From Cavenderia fasciculata (Eukaryota > Evosea > Eumycetozoa > Acytosteliales > Cavenderiaceae): a DNA stretch of 64,000 nucleotides. The DNA lies in NCBI RefSeq assembly GCF_000203815.1, contig NW_004457729.1, forward strand, positions 3,658,674 to 3,722,673, read 5' to 3'. A program made the position numbers and the translations under genes. The notes below the pieces were generated by a model. The model searched no databases, was not told the origin of the DNA, and was given only the letters and a program-made list of their open reading frames with translations. Each line of letters opens with the position of its first letter. The first letter of the stretch is position 1. Of the stretch, positions 38,574-48,880 are shown piece after piece.

Positions 38574-40032
38574 TTACCCTAGTAACCCTTGCCCTTCCCA
38601 CTTTCTGGGAGTGAGCTTGGTGCTTTGTTTGTCGCCATTACGAATATATCTGATGGTGATGGGCGTATTCTCACTATTTCTGACGACGGCGGCCACCGAT
38701 TGGAGATATTGCACGGTCTTTTCGAGTTTATCAAACGGCCCTACACTTCCAAACTGGACGATCCTGTCGTTTACTTGCAGTCCACTTTTAGATGCGGGCG
38801 AGCCGGGTGTCACCAAGTCAATGTATACAAAGGGCTCTTCGTTTTTAACAGGTGTCGCCAAGGTGGCAGTAGCAGGAGCAAGAGCAGAACCGACTGCAGA
38901 TGCGGAGGATGGATTGGCAGCAGGAGATTGTATTGAGGATTCCTTGGTCAAAGAAGAAGATGTAGTTGGTGTTGATATGCTTGATGGTTTGGGGACAGTC
39001 TGTTGTTGAGGTTTGTTCTGAGCATGCAACTTCAACATGCCATCCTCAATACTCTTCATTAATATCTTGTAATCGGTTTGAATACATGCAATCCTTGCTC
39101 TCGCTTTCTTCACTTCAATTATTATATCCAAGTGTGGAGACTATATATACAAATAATAATTAAACAAACAAATATTAATATTAAATATAATTATAATAAT
39201 AATCCCATTTTGTCAAATAATAATAAACCGTTTAACCATATATAGTATAATATTATTTTAACCAATCGAATCGATCTGTTGATCAATCAATCAGCCATCA
39301 ATCAACAAATCAACCAATCAAACAGCCAACAAAACAAAAACAAACAACTATTTAGGAATATACCCAAATATAGTCAAGTCTGTAAAAACATCTAGCCAAG
39401 TATGTATCTTGTTGATTGGTATCATTCATCACCAATCTAGATGATTCATTCATCCATTCATTCAACCATCATCTACCCATTGTCGTTGTTGTTTTTGTTG
39501 TTGCTTATTCGATCGTCATTGTCATTGTCATTGGTGCGCTATCGTGATTGTGATCGTTTGTTGGTGATTGTGTCCGTTGCCAACACCGCCGTGGGGACGT
39601 ATAGTGATTCATTCCTCCACCCATCAACCAATACCATCATGTCTTTTTACCCGTTCACAATGGTAGGTGGGGATTCAAGATCAACCAGCCTACCACTGAT
39701 CAGTGTGCACATAGCAAAAGAGAAAGAGGTAAGAGGGCCGATAAAAGCAAATAATAGAATAGGGTTTGAATTTAAAGATATATGTGACGGTTGATTTACA
39801 ATAGAGATTGATATGATATAAGATACATTACAGGATATCCTTCTTTATCTACAAACGAACCATTCAACCCAAAGAGACTACCTCCACCCTTTATAAGGTA
39901 ATCTCTAAGTGTTTGTAATTCCTCTTCAAGGTCGATTCGTTGTTTAACCAGGGATTGTAATTGATCGACGGTTATTATCTCATCTTGTTCATTGCCACTA
40001 GTTTTGTTGTTGTTGTTGTTGCTATTGCTCAT
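38574..40032 (-). CDS. PSMD9/p27 (Nas2) proteasome assembly chaperone
   Basis: Exons 39832-40032 and 38574-39140 give 255 residues. The N-terminal coiled coil includes [20 protein letters not shown], then [10 protein letters not shown], matching human PSMD9 '[20 protein letters not shown]'; exon 2 continues [21 protein letters not shown] linker rich in Ser/Thr/Ala leads to a C-terminal PDZ domain ([54 protein letters not shown]). PSMD9/Nas2 binds Rpt5 and guides assembly of the 19S base. The intron (39141-39831, 691 bp) is unusually long here. The stop TAA overlaps a consensus donor GTAAGT exactly where human PSMD9 continues CNIIPL, so a short last exon may have been missed. Confidence 0.88.
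39141..39831 (-). other. Long intron of the PSMD9-like gene
   Basis: 691 bp, several times the usual length in this window. It contains aatcaatcaatcagcc-type repeats and a plus-strand ORF (39441-39794) with no recognisable protein features. No missing PSMD9 segment is expected here, since the flanking exons join directly in the family alignment. Confidence 0.6.
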
Positions 40033-40800
40033 TGCTTATTAGATTATTTTGATGAGATGTTGTTTGTTGCGAGGAGGAATGAAAAACACTTGTTAAAGTG
40101 ATAACCAACGTCAAAGGTTGTTTTGTGATTTGTTGTGTAAGATGGGTAGGGTTGGAGATTATTGTTGTGAGAGTAGTAGTAGTAGTTTATCGCATACAAC
40201 TTAATTGATTGATTGATTGATTGATTGTTGTTTTTAATAATCAAATCATCAAGAGGTATGATGATCAAGCTCAACGATCAGATACTAGTCGCGGGCTGGG
40301 TTGGGGGTGTGTGTTTGCTCACCCTTCTCCTCCTCCCCAAAACGAACTGTTAATTAAATTAAAATATTAATTAATTTTTGTATGTTGTTGAAAAAAATCG
40401 ACGAGATGTATTATCGAACTTCACCTCCCTCTTTCATTATTTTTCAAAAACAAACAAAAAAATTAAAATATCTTTGTCTGTCTTTTTTGCTGTGTTGGGG
40501 AAAAAGAGCTCCTTCATCTAAAGGTTCGAGATTTAATTTAGGGCTGTTGCTCTCCCCATCACGTGGATGTATATGTTGGGCTATGCATTATTATGATACC
40601 CTGTTTGTTTTGTACGGGTTTGCCTAATCGATCTCAACGACGGATATCTTTTTGATTGCCCTGCCTATCCAATAATCCATCACCATCATTGCTAGCTCAT
40701 TCCCCTTGCGTTCTGCAGTTCGATGATCAGAAAAAGGTGAAACCAGCGTTGCGAGAGGGCAAAGACTATCGGGCATGGATGTGTTGATCCACTCGACGAT

Positions 40801-40823
40801 CTCCCCTCCCCCTCCCCCTCCCC
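40801..40823. repeat. CCCCTC tandem repeat
   Basis: About four c-rich hexanucleotide units; conspicuous in an AT-rich genome. Confidence 0.8.
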
Positions 40824-41547
40824 GTTTGCTTTATGATTTATTCCTTTATCCCAATGATCGTACGCCCACACCACCCCCATTCGAAAAGGATTAGATTAGA
40901 TAGACAGATGTACAAGAGCTAGCTCCTCCCTCCTCCCAAGGGTGTGGAATTGGATTTGACCAATCCCCTCAAGAGGACAGGTTGGATGTGTTTGTTTGAC
41001 GCGCGTGCGTACGGGTGGGTGTTGACTTTCTCCAGAGCTCAACAAGAGGGTCTGTCTTGCGCAGCTCCATCTTAGGAAACATGTACCTAGCTAGCTGCAA
41101 CAGCAGCAGCAGTCCCTTTTCAATTATCACCATCCCCAACCAATCAGCCTCATCCACGCCCAGCCAACAACCAACCCGTTTCTATCGATAAGATAATAAT
41201 CATCATCATTAACTTTATCTTTGTTTATGATCTTCATTCATCCCTTCTACCATCCTTCCTTCCTTCCATCCATCCATCCACCATCTTCTTATTTTGATAG
41301 AGTTGTTTTTTCCCATAGTTGTACAATAACATATATCAATCTATAATTATACATACATATATATTCCAATCAAACAAGGAAAGCAAACCATATACACCCC
41401 TACCCATACATATTCTATTTTAGTACCAATTAATTAATTATTTATTTATTTATATCTCCTCCTTCCACATTCTTTGCTCGATTGATAGTAATAATAATCA
41501 AAAAAATATTAAAAGTAAGTGTGTATGTGTGTATAATATTACATATA

Positions 41548-41550
<3 letters not shown>

Positions 41551-41578
<28 letters not shown>

Positions 41579-41581
41579 CTT
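41551..41581. repeat. CT/CTTT microsatellite
   Basis: Uninterrupted pyrimidine tract of ct and ttct units in the intergenic region. Confidence 0.85.
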
Positions 41582-43891
41582 CCCTCCTTTTGCCAACAAT
41601 TCAACTTGCCTTAAAAGGAAGTTGACTTTACTTTTGCTCATTATAATCTCATCGCTCTCGGTACTTGCTTTTGTCTCTCCCATGTTTAAAAGGTTGTCAA
41701 AAAAAGTTTCTCTTTCTCTCTCTTTTACTTTTTGTTAACTGCAACGACAACTCTATCTTTCATTCTTTCAAAGTTGTCTATCTATCAATCTCCTGCGCTA
41801 CTGCTGCTCGGCTGGCGGTAGTTGTAGAAAGTACTAGAGTAGATAATACTACTCGGTCTCTGATCAGCAGATAATCTACTCGAGAGAGATTGTGAAAATT
41901 AAATCATGTCTGCTCATGTGATAATATCTAGAATCACCCGTCATCTTGTGTGTGTTTTTTCAAATGATGGATGTTCGTTTTCAAGCTCGGTCGGCTTTGC
42001 AAGTCCTTCCAGTTAACGATGTTTGCACACAACTGCCCCTACCCCCCCACTTTGGACTGATTGGTTGGACTAGTGAACCAACTAATTAGCTCGATCAATA
42101 CTTATAAGCACACACCCACATCCATCGTGTTCATTTTAATCTATCCCCACCCCAAGTTGATCACGTATGTGATTGATTATCTCTCTCCCTCTTATTATTC
42201 TATTTATTACTTTTCAATACCAATTATACATTCATCCATCAATCAATCAATCATTCCATTTCAAACTCAAAAGTCAAATCTCTTCCATCCCTCCTATCCC
42301 TGTATTGAGAAAACGAAAAGGTTTGTGTCTTTGTGTGTTTGTGTGTGTGCAAAGGTAGGGTTAGGGTTCTAGGGACAAGGCCCTATAGGCAACGCACTTA
42401 CCCGAACCAATCATGACACAGATCATCACCTTGCCCAATCATTGGAGGGGGTTTGTAAAATTCAATTTATTTATTTGCAGGCAGGAACAAGAAAGAACCA
42501 GCAAAACAGAAAGAATAATCTGATCAGATGATGTTGTGAAAAACGGATATTAAAATATTTCTGTTGTAGAAAGTGCACCGAGTAAGGACGGATCTAACTA
42601 TAGATTACAGATAAAGATAGTGTTTATGGTCTGTCTTATTCTATTCTGCACAGACAGAACAACAACCAAGTGTCTTATCATTATCAATCAATCCATCATA
42701 ATCTTAAATCAATCATTTATCATCCATCCATCCATCATCCAACTACTACTAGAGTTCCATCCATCATTATCACAAACAAAGAGATTAATTAGATTATTAA
42801 AGAGTATATACTTTCTTTCTTTCGTTGGACGCCCTCTCATCAGCATCAGCATCAACATCAACAATCGTCCAGAGCAAATATTAAATATTAAATATTAAAT
42901 AATAATAATAATATCCCAATCAAACGACCTTTGCTTACTAGTCGATTCCACCAATCGTCATCTCAACCCAACCATCACTTCCTTCTTTATTTTGTTTCTT
43001 TTTTTATTCATAGGGTATATAAATTCAACAACCACACACGCACAGTACAGTTTATCCTTCCTCCTTTCAATCACTTCACTTACTTGTACATGTATTTATT
43101 TTGGTATTACGAGATCTCATAATTGTTATCGATCACCCCCAAACCGTCCATCCCCATTTTTTGATATTTTTTAGACCTTGTCCCATCCTATCACCCTCTA
43201 CTTGAAAATTAATTTATTATCAAGATTTAACAATCACACCGACCTCCTCCTCCTTCCTAATTTATAAAATATAAATTTATAATATATATTGTTGTTTGTG
43301 AGAGAAGAGGACCGTCCGTCAGTGGTTAGTTAGCTCAATCGAACATAGTTGCTTTAATCTTTTTGTTCAACATCTCACCCATCCATCATCAAGATATTCT
43401 TTCTTTCTTTCTTTTTGTCTTATTACATATATACTATATCATAGCAGCACAGCAGTACGCTCTATTCAGTTTCCAACTTTTTCCTCCCTCCCTCGCGCTC
43501 TCATCCTCTCGTCCCTTCTTTTTTGATATTTCCTTTCTTGGTCAATAGATACTATCTTCGCACAAAACTAACGAATCGTTTACTACTACCCGCTTTTTCT
43601 TTCTCATCTATCTAACAATCTCCAGACAGATTCTTGTTTGACTTAAATCACGTTTTTTAAACCTCTGACCAACCACCAAAGAGATCTTTGCGCGCGAGCC
43701 CTTCCTTCTCTCCTTTTCTCACACTGTTGCCGTGCCGCGTACACTCTTTAAGAAAAGCACAAGCAAGCAATCCATCAAACAATTGGTTTTTTTTTCGTCG
43801 ACGACCCCAATCTGCAAACACAGCTGACACTTTTGATCAAAAAAAAAAATATCTTACATCTCACACCACAGTTGTCATAATAATACAAAAA

Positions 43892-46775
43892 ATGAACTTG
43901 ACCAGTCAAACCGAAGACGTGACGGTGCCATACAAATTGCCCCCCTCCTCTGCGTCTATGGCCGGTGGTCATCATCTGTCGTCAGAGACATCATCAGACA
44001 ACTGCCGTGCTGTATCGCCCTCCTCTTCTGTATCGATGCAGACCAAGAACAAGCAACAACTAACTTCACCATCCTCATCATCAATAATAACCAACCATAA
44101 TAACAAGCGCCCTTTTCATGTACCAACCGATGGCGCATCACCTTCAGACTCACCTGTTACGTCACCTCGCAATCCATCACCCACACCCAACCAATATAAC
44201 TCCCAACACCATCAACAACAACATAGTGCCCCTGATCTTGGAGCGCATCAGCATCACCAACAACCATTCAAAAAACAAAGAGACTCGCCAACCTCGGCTA
44301 TAACCCACGCCTCGAAATCTCATAAAGTATGTATCTTCTCGTTTCTTGTCTCTTGTTTCTTTGTCTACTACTGCTACTACATCCCCAACCCCGATGGATG
44401 GTGGTTCAATAGATAGAACCTCCATCTATTTTCGTTCGATCGTTGGTTGGTTAGCACCAACAAGTGTTTGAACCGTACGTGCACTCGTTTGGGATGTCAG
44501 TGTCAAAAGAGGGGCTGTGGCCTCTCTCTTTTTGCCCCTATCTCACTCAACCCATCCTAACATCTTGATCTTTAGTGCTGTGATCACTCACTCAACTTAC
44601 TCACTCTCACGACACACATTGAATGAATCACGGAACACTCCCTCTTTTTCATTTCTCATTCATCGTCGTACTCCACGATTCACTTTTTTTCAGATAGACA
44701 CCTTCCTATCTAGGCTCGAGCCTTAAGACTTAATTAATATTGGCCACGGTTTTTTTTCCCTCTGCTTCTTTGCAACCACCCCACTGCTTCTTTGCCCATG
44801 GGTATACCCAACCAACCAAATGGGGTTATCTAGATTTTAATTCTGTTCTATATAGGTGGTGGCCGACTCTACTCTCATTTTACGGGGAGCCAACCCTCCA
44901 AGTTAACAAACCAGCGCTGCTGTGTGTGTGAATCAATTTAGCTTGTACCCTCCGTCCCTCCCTCCCTCTTTCCAACTCACCCCCCTTTGATTGGTCGACC
45001 ATGACATGTTGTTGTTGTTCATTTAATTAATTTAATTTATTTATCTTTATTATTATTATTATTATTATCTTTCTATTCTAATCTTTTAGGCAGCTTCACC
45101 AACACCAACATCGTCTTCATCAGCCTCCTCTGCACCACCAACAACAGCAACAACAGTTTATGGAACGGCTCTTAGTATGCTAGTATCGACCGCTACCTCC
45201 TCTGACAATACAACCACCCATCACCACCATCACCATCATATAGCCTTGGATGAAATGTCGTCTCCTCCAACAGTGCACCACACGACCATTTTACCACCGT
45301 TGGGCGGCACCACAAAGAGAGAGATTGGCAGCGGTAGCAGCAGCGGTGGATTGTCATCTAATCTCCTTGGACTATTGGGTACATCGGCCGAGTCATCTGA
45401 CATTATTGTAAATAGTGGTTTCATCACCAAATCATCATCTTCCTCTTCCCCAAGAGTTGTCGAACAACAACACCAACAAAAGGGTCAGTCCCAATTATCT
45501 TTATCAAATATTATTTCTACCGCTACGGCTGCTGCTGCTGCTGCTGGCCAAGATTGTGACAGTGCCAGTGAAACTATAACTCTAAGTAAATCAAAGGTTT
45601 TGGAGATTGAAAAGGAATTAAATAGTCTCAAGAAACAAGTTGCTCAACAACAGCAACAACAACAACAACAACATCAACAACATCAACATCAACAACTACA
45701 CCAACAACACCCAATGTATTCAGCTCAAGGAAATAATATTGTTTCCGTTCCACTCCTCAACTTGAACCAAGCTCAACAACAATCCATTAATAATATTAAT
45801 AATGGTAGTAATAGTAATAGTAATACGCCATCATCGTCATCGTCTGTGCCTCATACTCCGACCACGTCGAGTCAGGTGTTGCCACTGTCCCCAACATCTA
45901 GCCAGATTAGAGACTTGGTGACCAAGGAAGCACTGCGTATCAACGCAGGTCTCGTCGATCAGATCCGAAGCACCACACACAAGCTCGAAGAGTTTACAAA
46001 GTATTTTGGCGAATTCAAGAATGCAGTTGACAATCATTTGTTGATGCAAGAGGAACGATACAGACAAATCTACGCTAAAATGGTCGAGTATGACCGCAGC
46101 ATATCCTACTGTACCAATCAATTACAACACCATCAACAACAACAACAACAACAGGCTCAAGTACACCAATTACAACATCAACAACAACAACAACAACAAC
46201 AGGCTCAAGCACAAGTACATTACCAACAACAACAACAACAGGCATCACAATCTGTACAACAACAACAACAACAACATCCACACCACCATCATCATAATCC
46301 AGCAGCTGTTCCACAAGGTGGTAAATCACCATCTATGGTTGGAGGAGGAGTAGGAGGAGGAGAACAGTATCCACCAATTGTATATGGTAAAATGACTCAG
46401 GGTGGATATCCTGGTGAATCACATCATCCACATGCCTATTATGAACCTTCTATTACGCCAAGAGGGGGTAGTGGTAGTGGTAACAAGGATGGTAGTATAT
46501 CTCCGCATGCCATATCACCCCAGCTCGGCTCGGTTGGTGGTCGTCAAGGCCCACCCCTCCAATCGCAGCCCGACAAAAAGACACTATTACAACTCAAGCT
46601 CCAACAAAAGATTGATAGTTCGTCAGTGTCACAACCACAACCTAGTCAAGGCTCCAGACAACCTCCTATCCCTTCACACCCATATTTAAATTATGAAGGT
46701 CATGAAACTCCCCGTGGATACTATTACCATTCATCTTCCTCATCATCTGCCGGTCACCCATACTTTAATCAATAA
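43892..46775 (+). CDS. Large Gln/Ser-rich protein, probable nuclear regulator, family unknown
   Basis: Exons 43892-44326 and 45090-46775 give 706 residues. I do not recognise the family. Most of the protein is disordered: Ser/Pro/Thr-rich N-terminus, His tract near 160, Ala tract, two Gln/His-rich blocks, and a Pro/Gly/Ser-rich C-terminus. The one structured segment (about residues 415-480) is helical: LVTKEALRINAGLVDQIRST then HKLEEFTKYFGEFKNAVDNH and EERYRQIYAKMVEYDRSI, plausibly a coiled-coil or oligomerisation module. A short leucine-zipper-like helix (SKSKVLEIEKELNSLKKQV) precedes the first Q block. The 763-bp intron (44327-45089) and the long upstream region suggest heavier regulation than neighbouring genes. 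'Nuclear regulator' rests only on composition. Confidence 0.75.
44327..45089 (+). other. Long intron of the Gln/Ser-rich gene
   Basis: 763 bp starting GTATGT and ending CTTTTAG. It is C/T-rich and has a higher GC content than other introns here. No coding exon recognised inside. Confidence 0.6.
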
Positions 46776-47543
46776 TCAATCCAACCCAACCCAATCCAAC
46801 CATATTTCTTCCTTCACATTCACTGCAACTGTTCTTTTATTACTTTTTCTTCTTCCACATTCATTCATGAATATTTATATTGTTGTATACTAGTTGTTTT
46901 TTTTTTCCACACCAACCTTATTTTCTTTTTTTCCACAAACACATAACCATAACATAATCTTAATAGTTAATAATTAATAATAATAATAATAATATTAACA
47001 TTCACATTTGCTAGTATAAATAATAATAATAATAATTGAATTTCATCCTACTTTCATCCATCCATCCATCACATCACACATTACATCACTCATCACACAC
47101 TACTACTAACTCACAAACAAACAAAACAATCGCATCACATCGCATCGCCATTAACTTTTTTAAAAATTAATTAATTAATTGGTTCAACCAGTCATATTAA
47201 ACCAGGCTGTAGTATTATTAAAATAGTCGTCTCACATCATCTAATCACAATCAATCCAACCACCCGAAGGTTTCTCAATATTAACAAAACAAATCAAATC
47301 GCTAACCCAACCCAAAACAAACAAAACTCTAAATCAACTAATCCAAACAAAACAAAACAAACCAAACCAAACCAAACATATAATATTGTAAAAATAATTC
47401 CAAATAAATTGTTCTAGTATCAACTTATCAAAATCAAATCAAATTGATCTTGATATCTTATTTTTAAAATATATACATATAAATCCTTAATATTATTCTT
47501 ATTATTATATCTTATTGTTCTTATTATTATTATATTATATTAT
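46776..47543. other. Convergent intergenic spacer
   Basis: 768 bp between two 3' ends, with long runs of aaacaaaacaaaccaaacc and AATAAA-like signals on both strands. No gene is seen. Confidence 0.5.
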
Positions 47544-48036
47544 TTATTTCTTTTTACCAGCAGCCTTTTTGGCAGCCTTTTTGATAGGTTCTGGTTTCTT
47601 TTCTTCTTTTTTCAAATCTTTATCTTTAATTGTCATTTCATGCTCTGGCTTTAATGCCAATGTCATTGAATATGCATCTTCTTTGTCTCCATAATATTCC
47701 TTTTCAATTTCTTGGATCCTAAAATAATAATAATAATAATAATAGAAATTAATTAATATCAATCGAATGAAGGATGGATCCAGATCCAGGTTATCCCATT
47801 GTTTTTTTCCATAAATAAATATATGTATATATATATTTGTGATCCATACTTGAATTTCAAAATTTCATGATATAATGTGAATGCAGCTCTGTTACTCTTA
47901 CGAACGTGAAGTGATACTACTTCAGCATCAAATGTTTCAACCAATGCAGCTTCTATAAAAGAGAGAGAGTGAGAGAAAAAGATGGCATTTGTTAATATTC
48001 CACATATATCATCCATTGTCATCTCTATTGTCCTCC

Positions 48037-48098
<62 letters not shown>

Positions 48099-48614
48099 TT
48101 AATATCTAAACATACGAGCTTGTTTCATAAGTTTAGTAGCTACACCAAGCTTTCTATGTGATCTTAAAACTGCCAACGATGTAATATGTCCTTTCTTTGG
48201 ATTGTTTTCATCACTAGCATCAAGAAGAAGAAGAAGAAGAAGAATCATTTGTTAATATCGATATTACGCTGTATAGTTGATGATCTATTCTATCCTCTTG
48301 TCTATAGTCTAGTTTCACAACACCTACATCTTTGCTAAAACATAACCAACGAGTTTGTTACCTTCATCTTCAGCGACAAAAGAGAGTTGTGGCCATGTAA
48401 GATGATGATACAAGTAGTATTTCATTTGATAGTTTTCTGGTAAACAGGTAAGATTTGCATTTTGCATAGCAAGCAAATCACTGACCTATAACATTATATA
48501 TGTAAGGAAGGAAGAGTGTAAGTCTAAATTGTGGTCATATTGTTTATCTCTTTGCTCTAACTATCTCTCTCATTCTCTGCTGCAACATACTTGACATGGT
48601 CTAATTGAAACCAT
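47544..48614 (-). CDS. N-alpha-acetyltransferase NAA10 (Ard1), NatA catalytic subunit
   Basis: Five exons, 48591-48614, 48328-48485, 48116-48213, 47850-47952 and 47544-47718, close in phase to 185 residues. The protein starts MVSIRPCQ then [20 protein letters not shown], the substrate-binding N-terminus shared by Naa10 proteins, and continues [49 protein letters not shown] (acetyl-CoA motif R-K-L-G-V-A), [20 protein letters not shown] and [12 protein letters not shown] Lys/Glu-rich tail ends [10 protein letters not shown]. NatA co-translationally acetylates N-termini exposed after Met removal. The first exon codes only eight residues. It is divergent from the gene at 48881. Confidence 0.95.
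48037..48097. repeat. ATCA tetranucleotide repeat in NAA10 intron 3
   Basis: About fifteen perfect atca units filling much of the 163-bp intron between exons 3 and 4. Confidence 0.95.
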
Positions 48615-48880
48615 TTGTGTATATTAGATATATATGTGTTATATATATATAAAGAAAGAAAGATCAATCAAGATGACTATGAGATACTCTCAGGAGACGT
48701 ACATCAAAAACTAAAAAAAAAATATTAAAATAAAAAAGGGGGTGTCATACATCTGAGAGTCAATATATAACAAAGATGTATGACACTCATTGATGATCAT
48801 TAATTTAATTTTAGGCATACATAGATATATAAATATATATATATTAGTATATATATATTATTTTTAAAATACTTTAAAGG
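48615..48880. promoter_or_regulatory. Compact divergent promoter (NAA10 / LENG8-like) with 13-bp inverted repeat
   Basis: Only 266 bp separates the start codons. GTGTCATACATCT (48742-48754) and AGATGTATGACAC (48774-48786) are perfect reverse complements around a 19-bp AT-rich spacer and lie in the middle of the gap. This is suggestive of a paired binding site or hairpin. It is symmetrical, so it could act on both genes. Confidence 0.6.

Larger units (their letters stand above)
40033..43891. other. Large intergenic region between divergent genes
   Basis: 3.9 kb, the largest gap of the window. It holds a cccctc repeat (40801-40823), a ct/ttc tract (41551-41581), tgtgtgtg runs, and, over 43200-43890, a long pyrimidine-rich stretch probably forming the 5' leader of the gene at 43892. 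Many plus-strand ORFs of 60-115 codons exist but are Ser/Leu/Phe/Tyr-rich translations of ct-rich DNA. I found no tRNA, transposon or conserved protein. Confidence 0.5.

Noticed and set aside
39441-39794. Plus-strand ORF of 117 codons inside the PSMD9 intron
   Set aside because: Ser/Leu-rich translation of simple sequence, no conserved motif.
40523-40529. GGTTCGA, a tRNA T-loop-like string
   Set aside because: The T-stem does not pair (position 61 is not C) and no acceptor or anticodon stems were found around it.
42355-42375. Two or three TTAGGG-like units (taggg ttaggg ttctaggg)
   Set aside because: Too short and imperfect for a telomere or interstitial telomere array; it sits in ordinary intergenic simple sequence.
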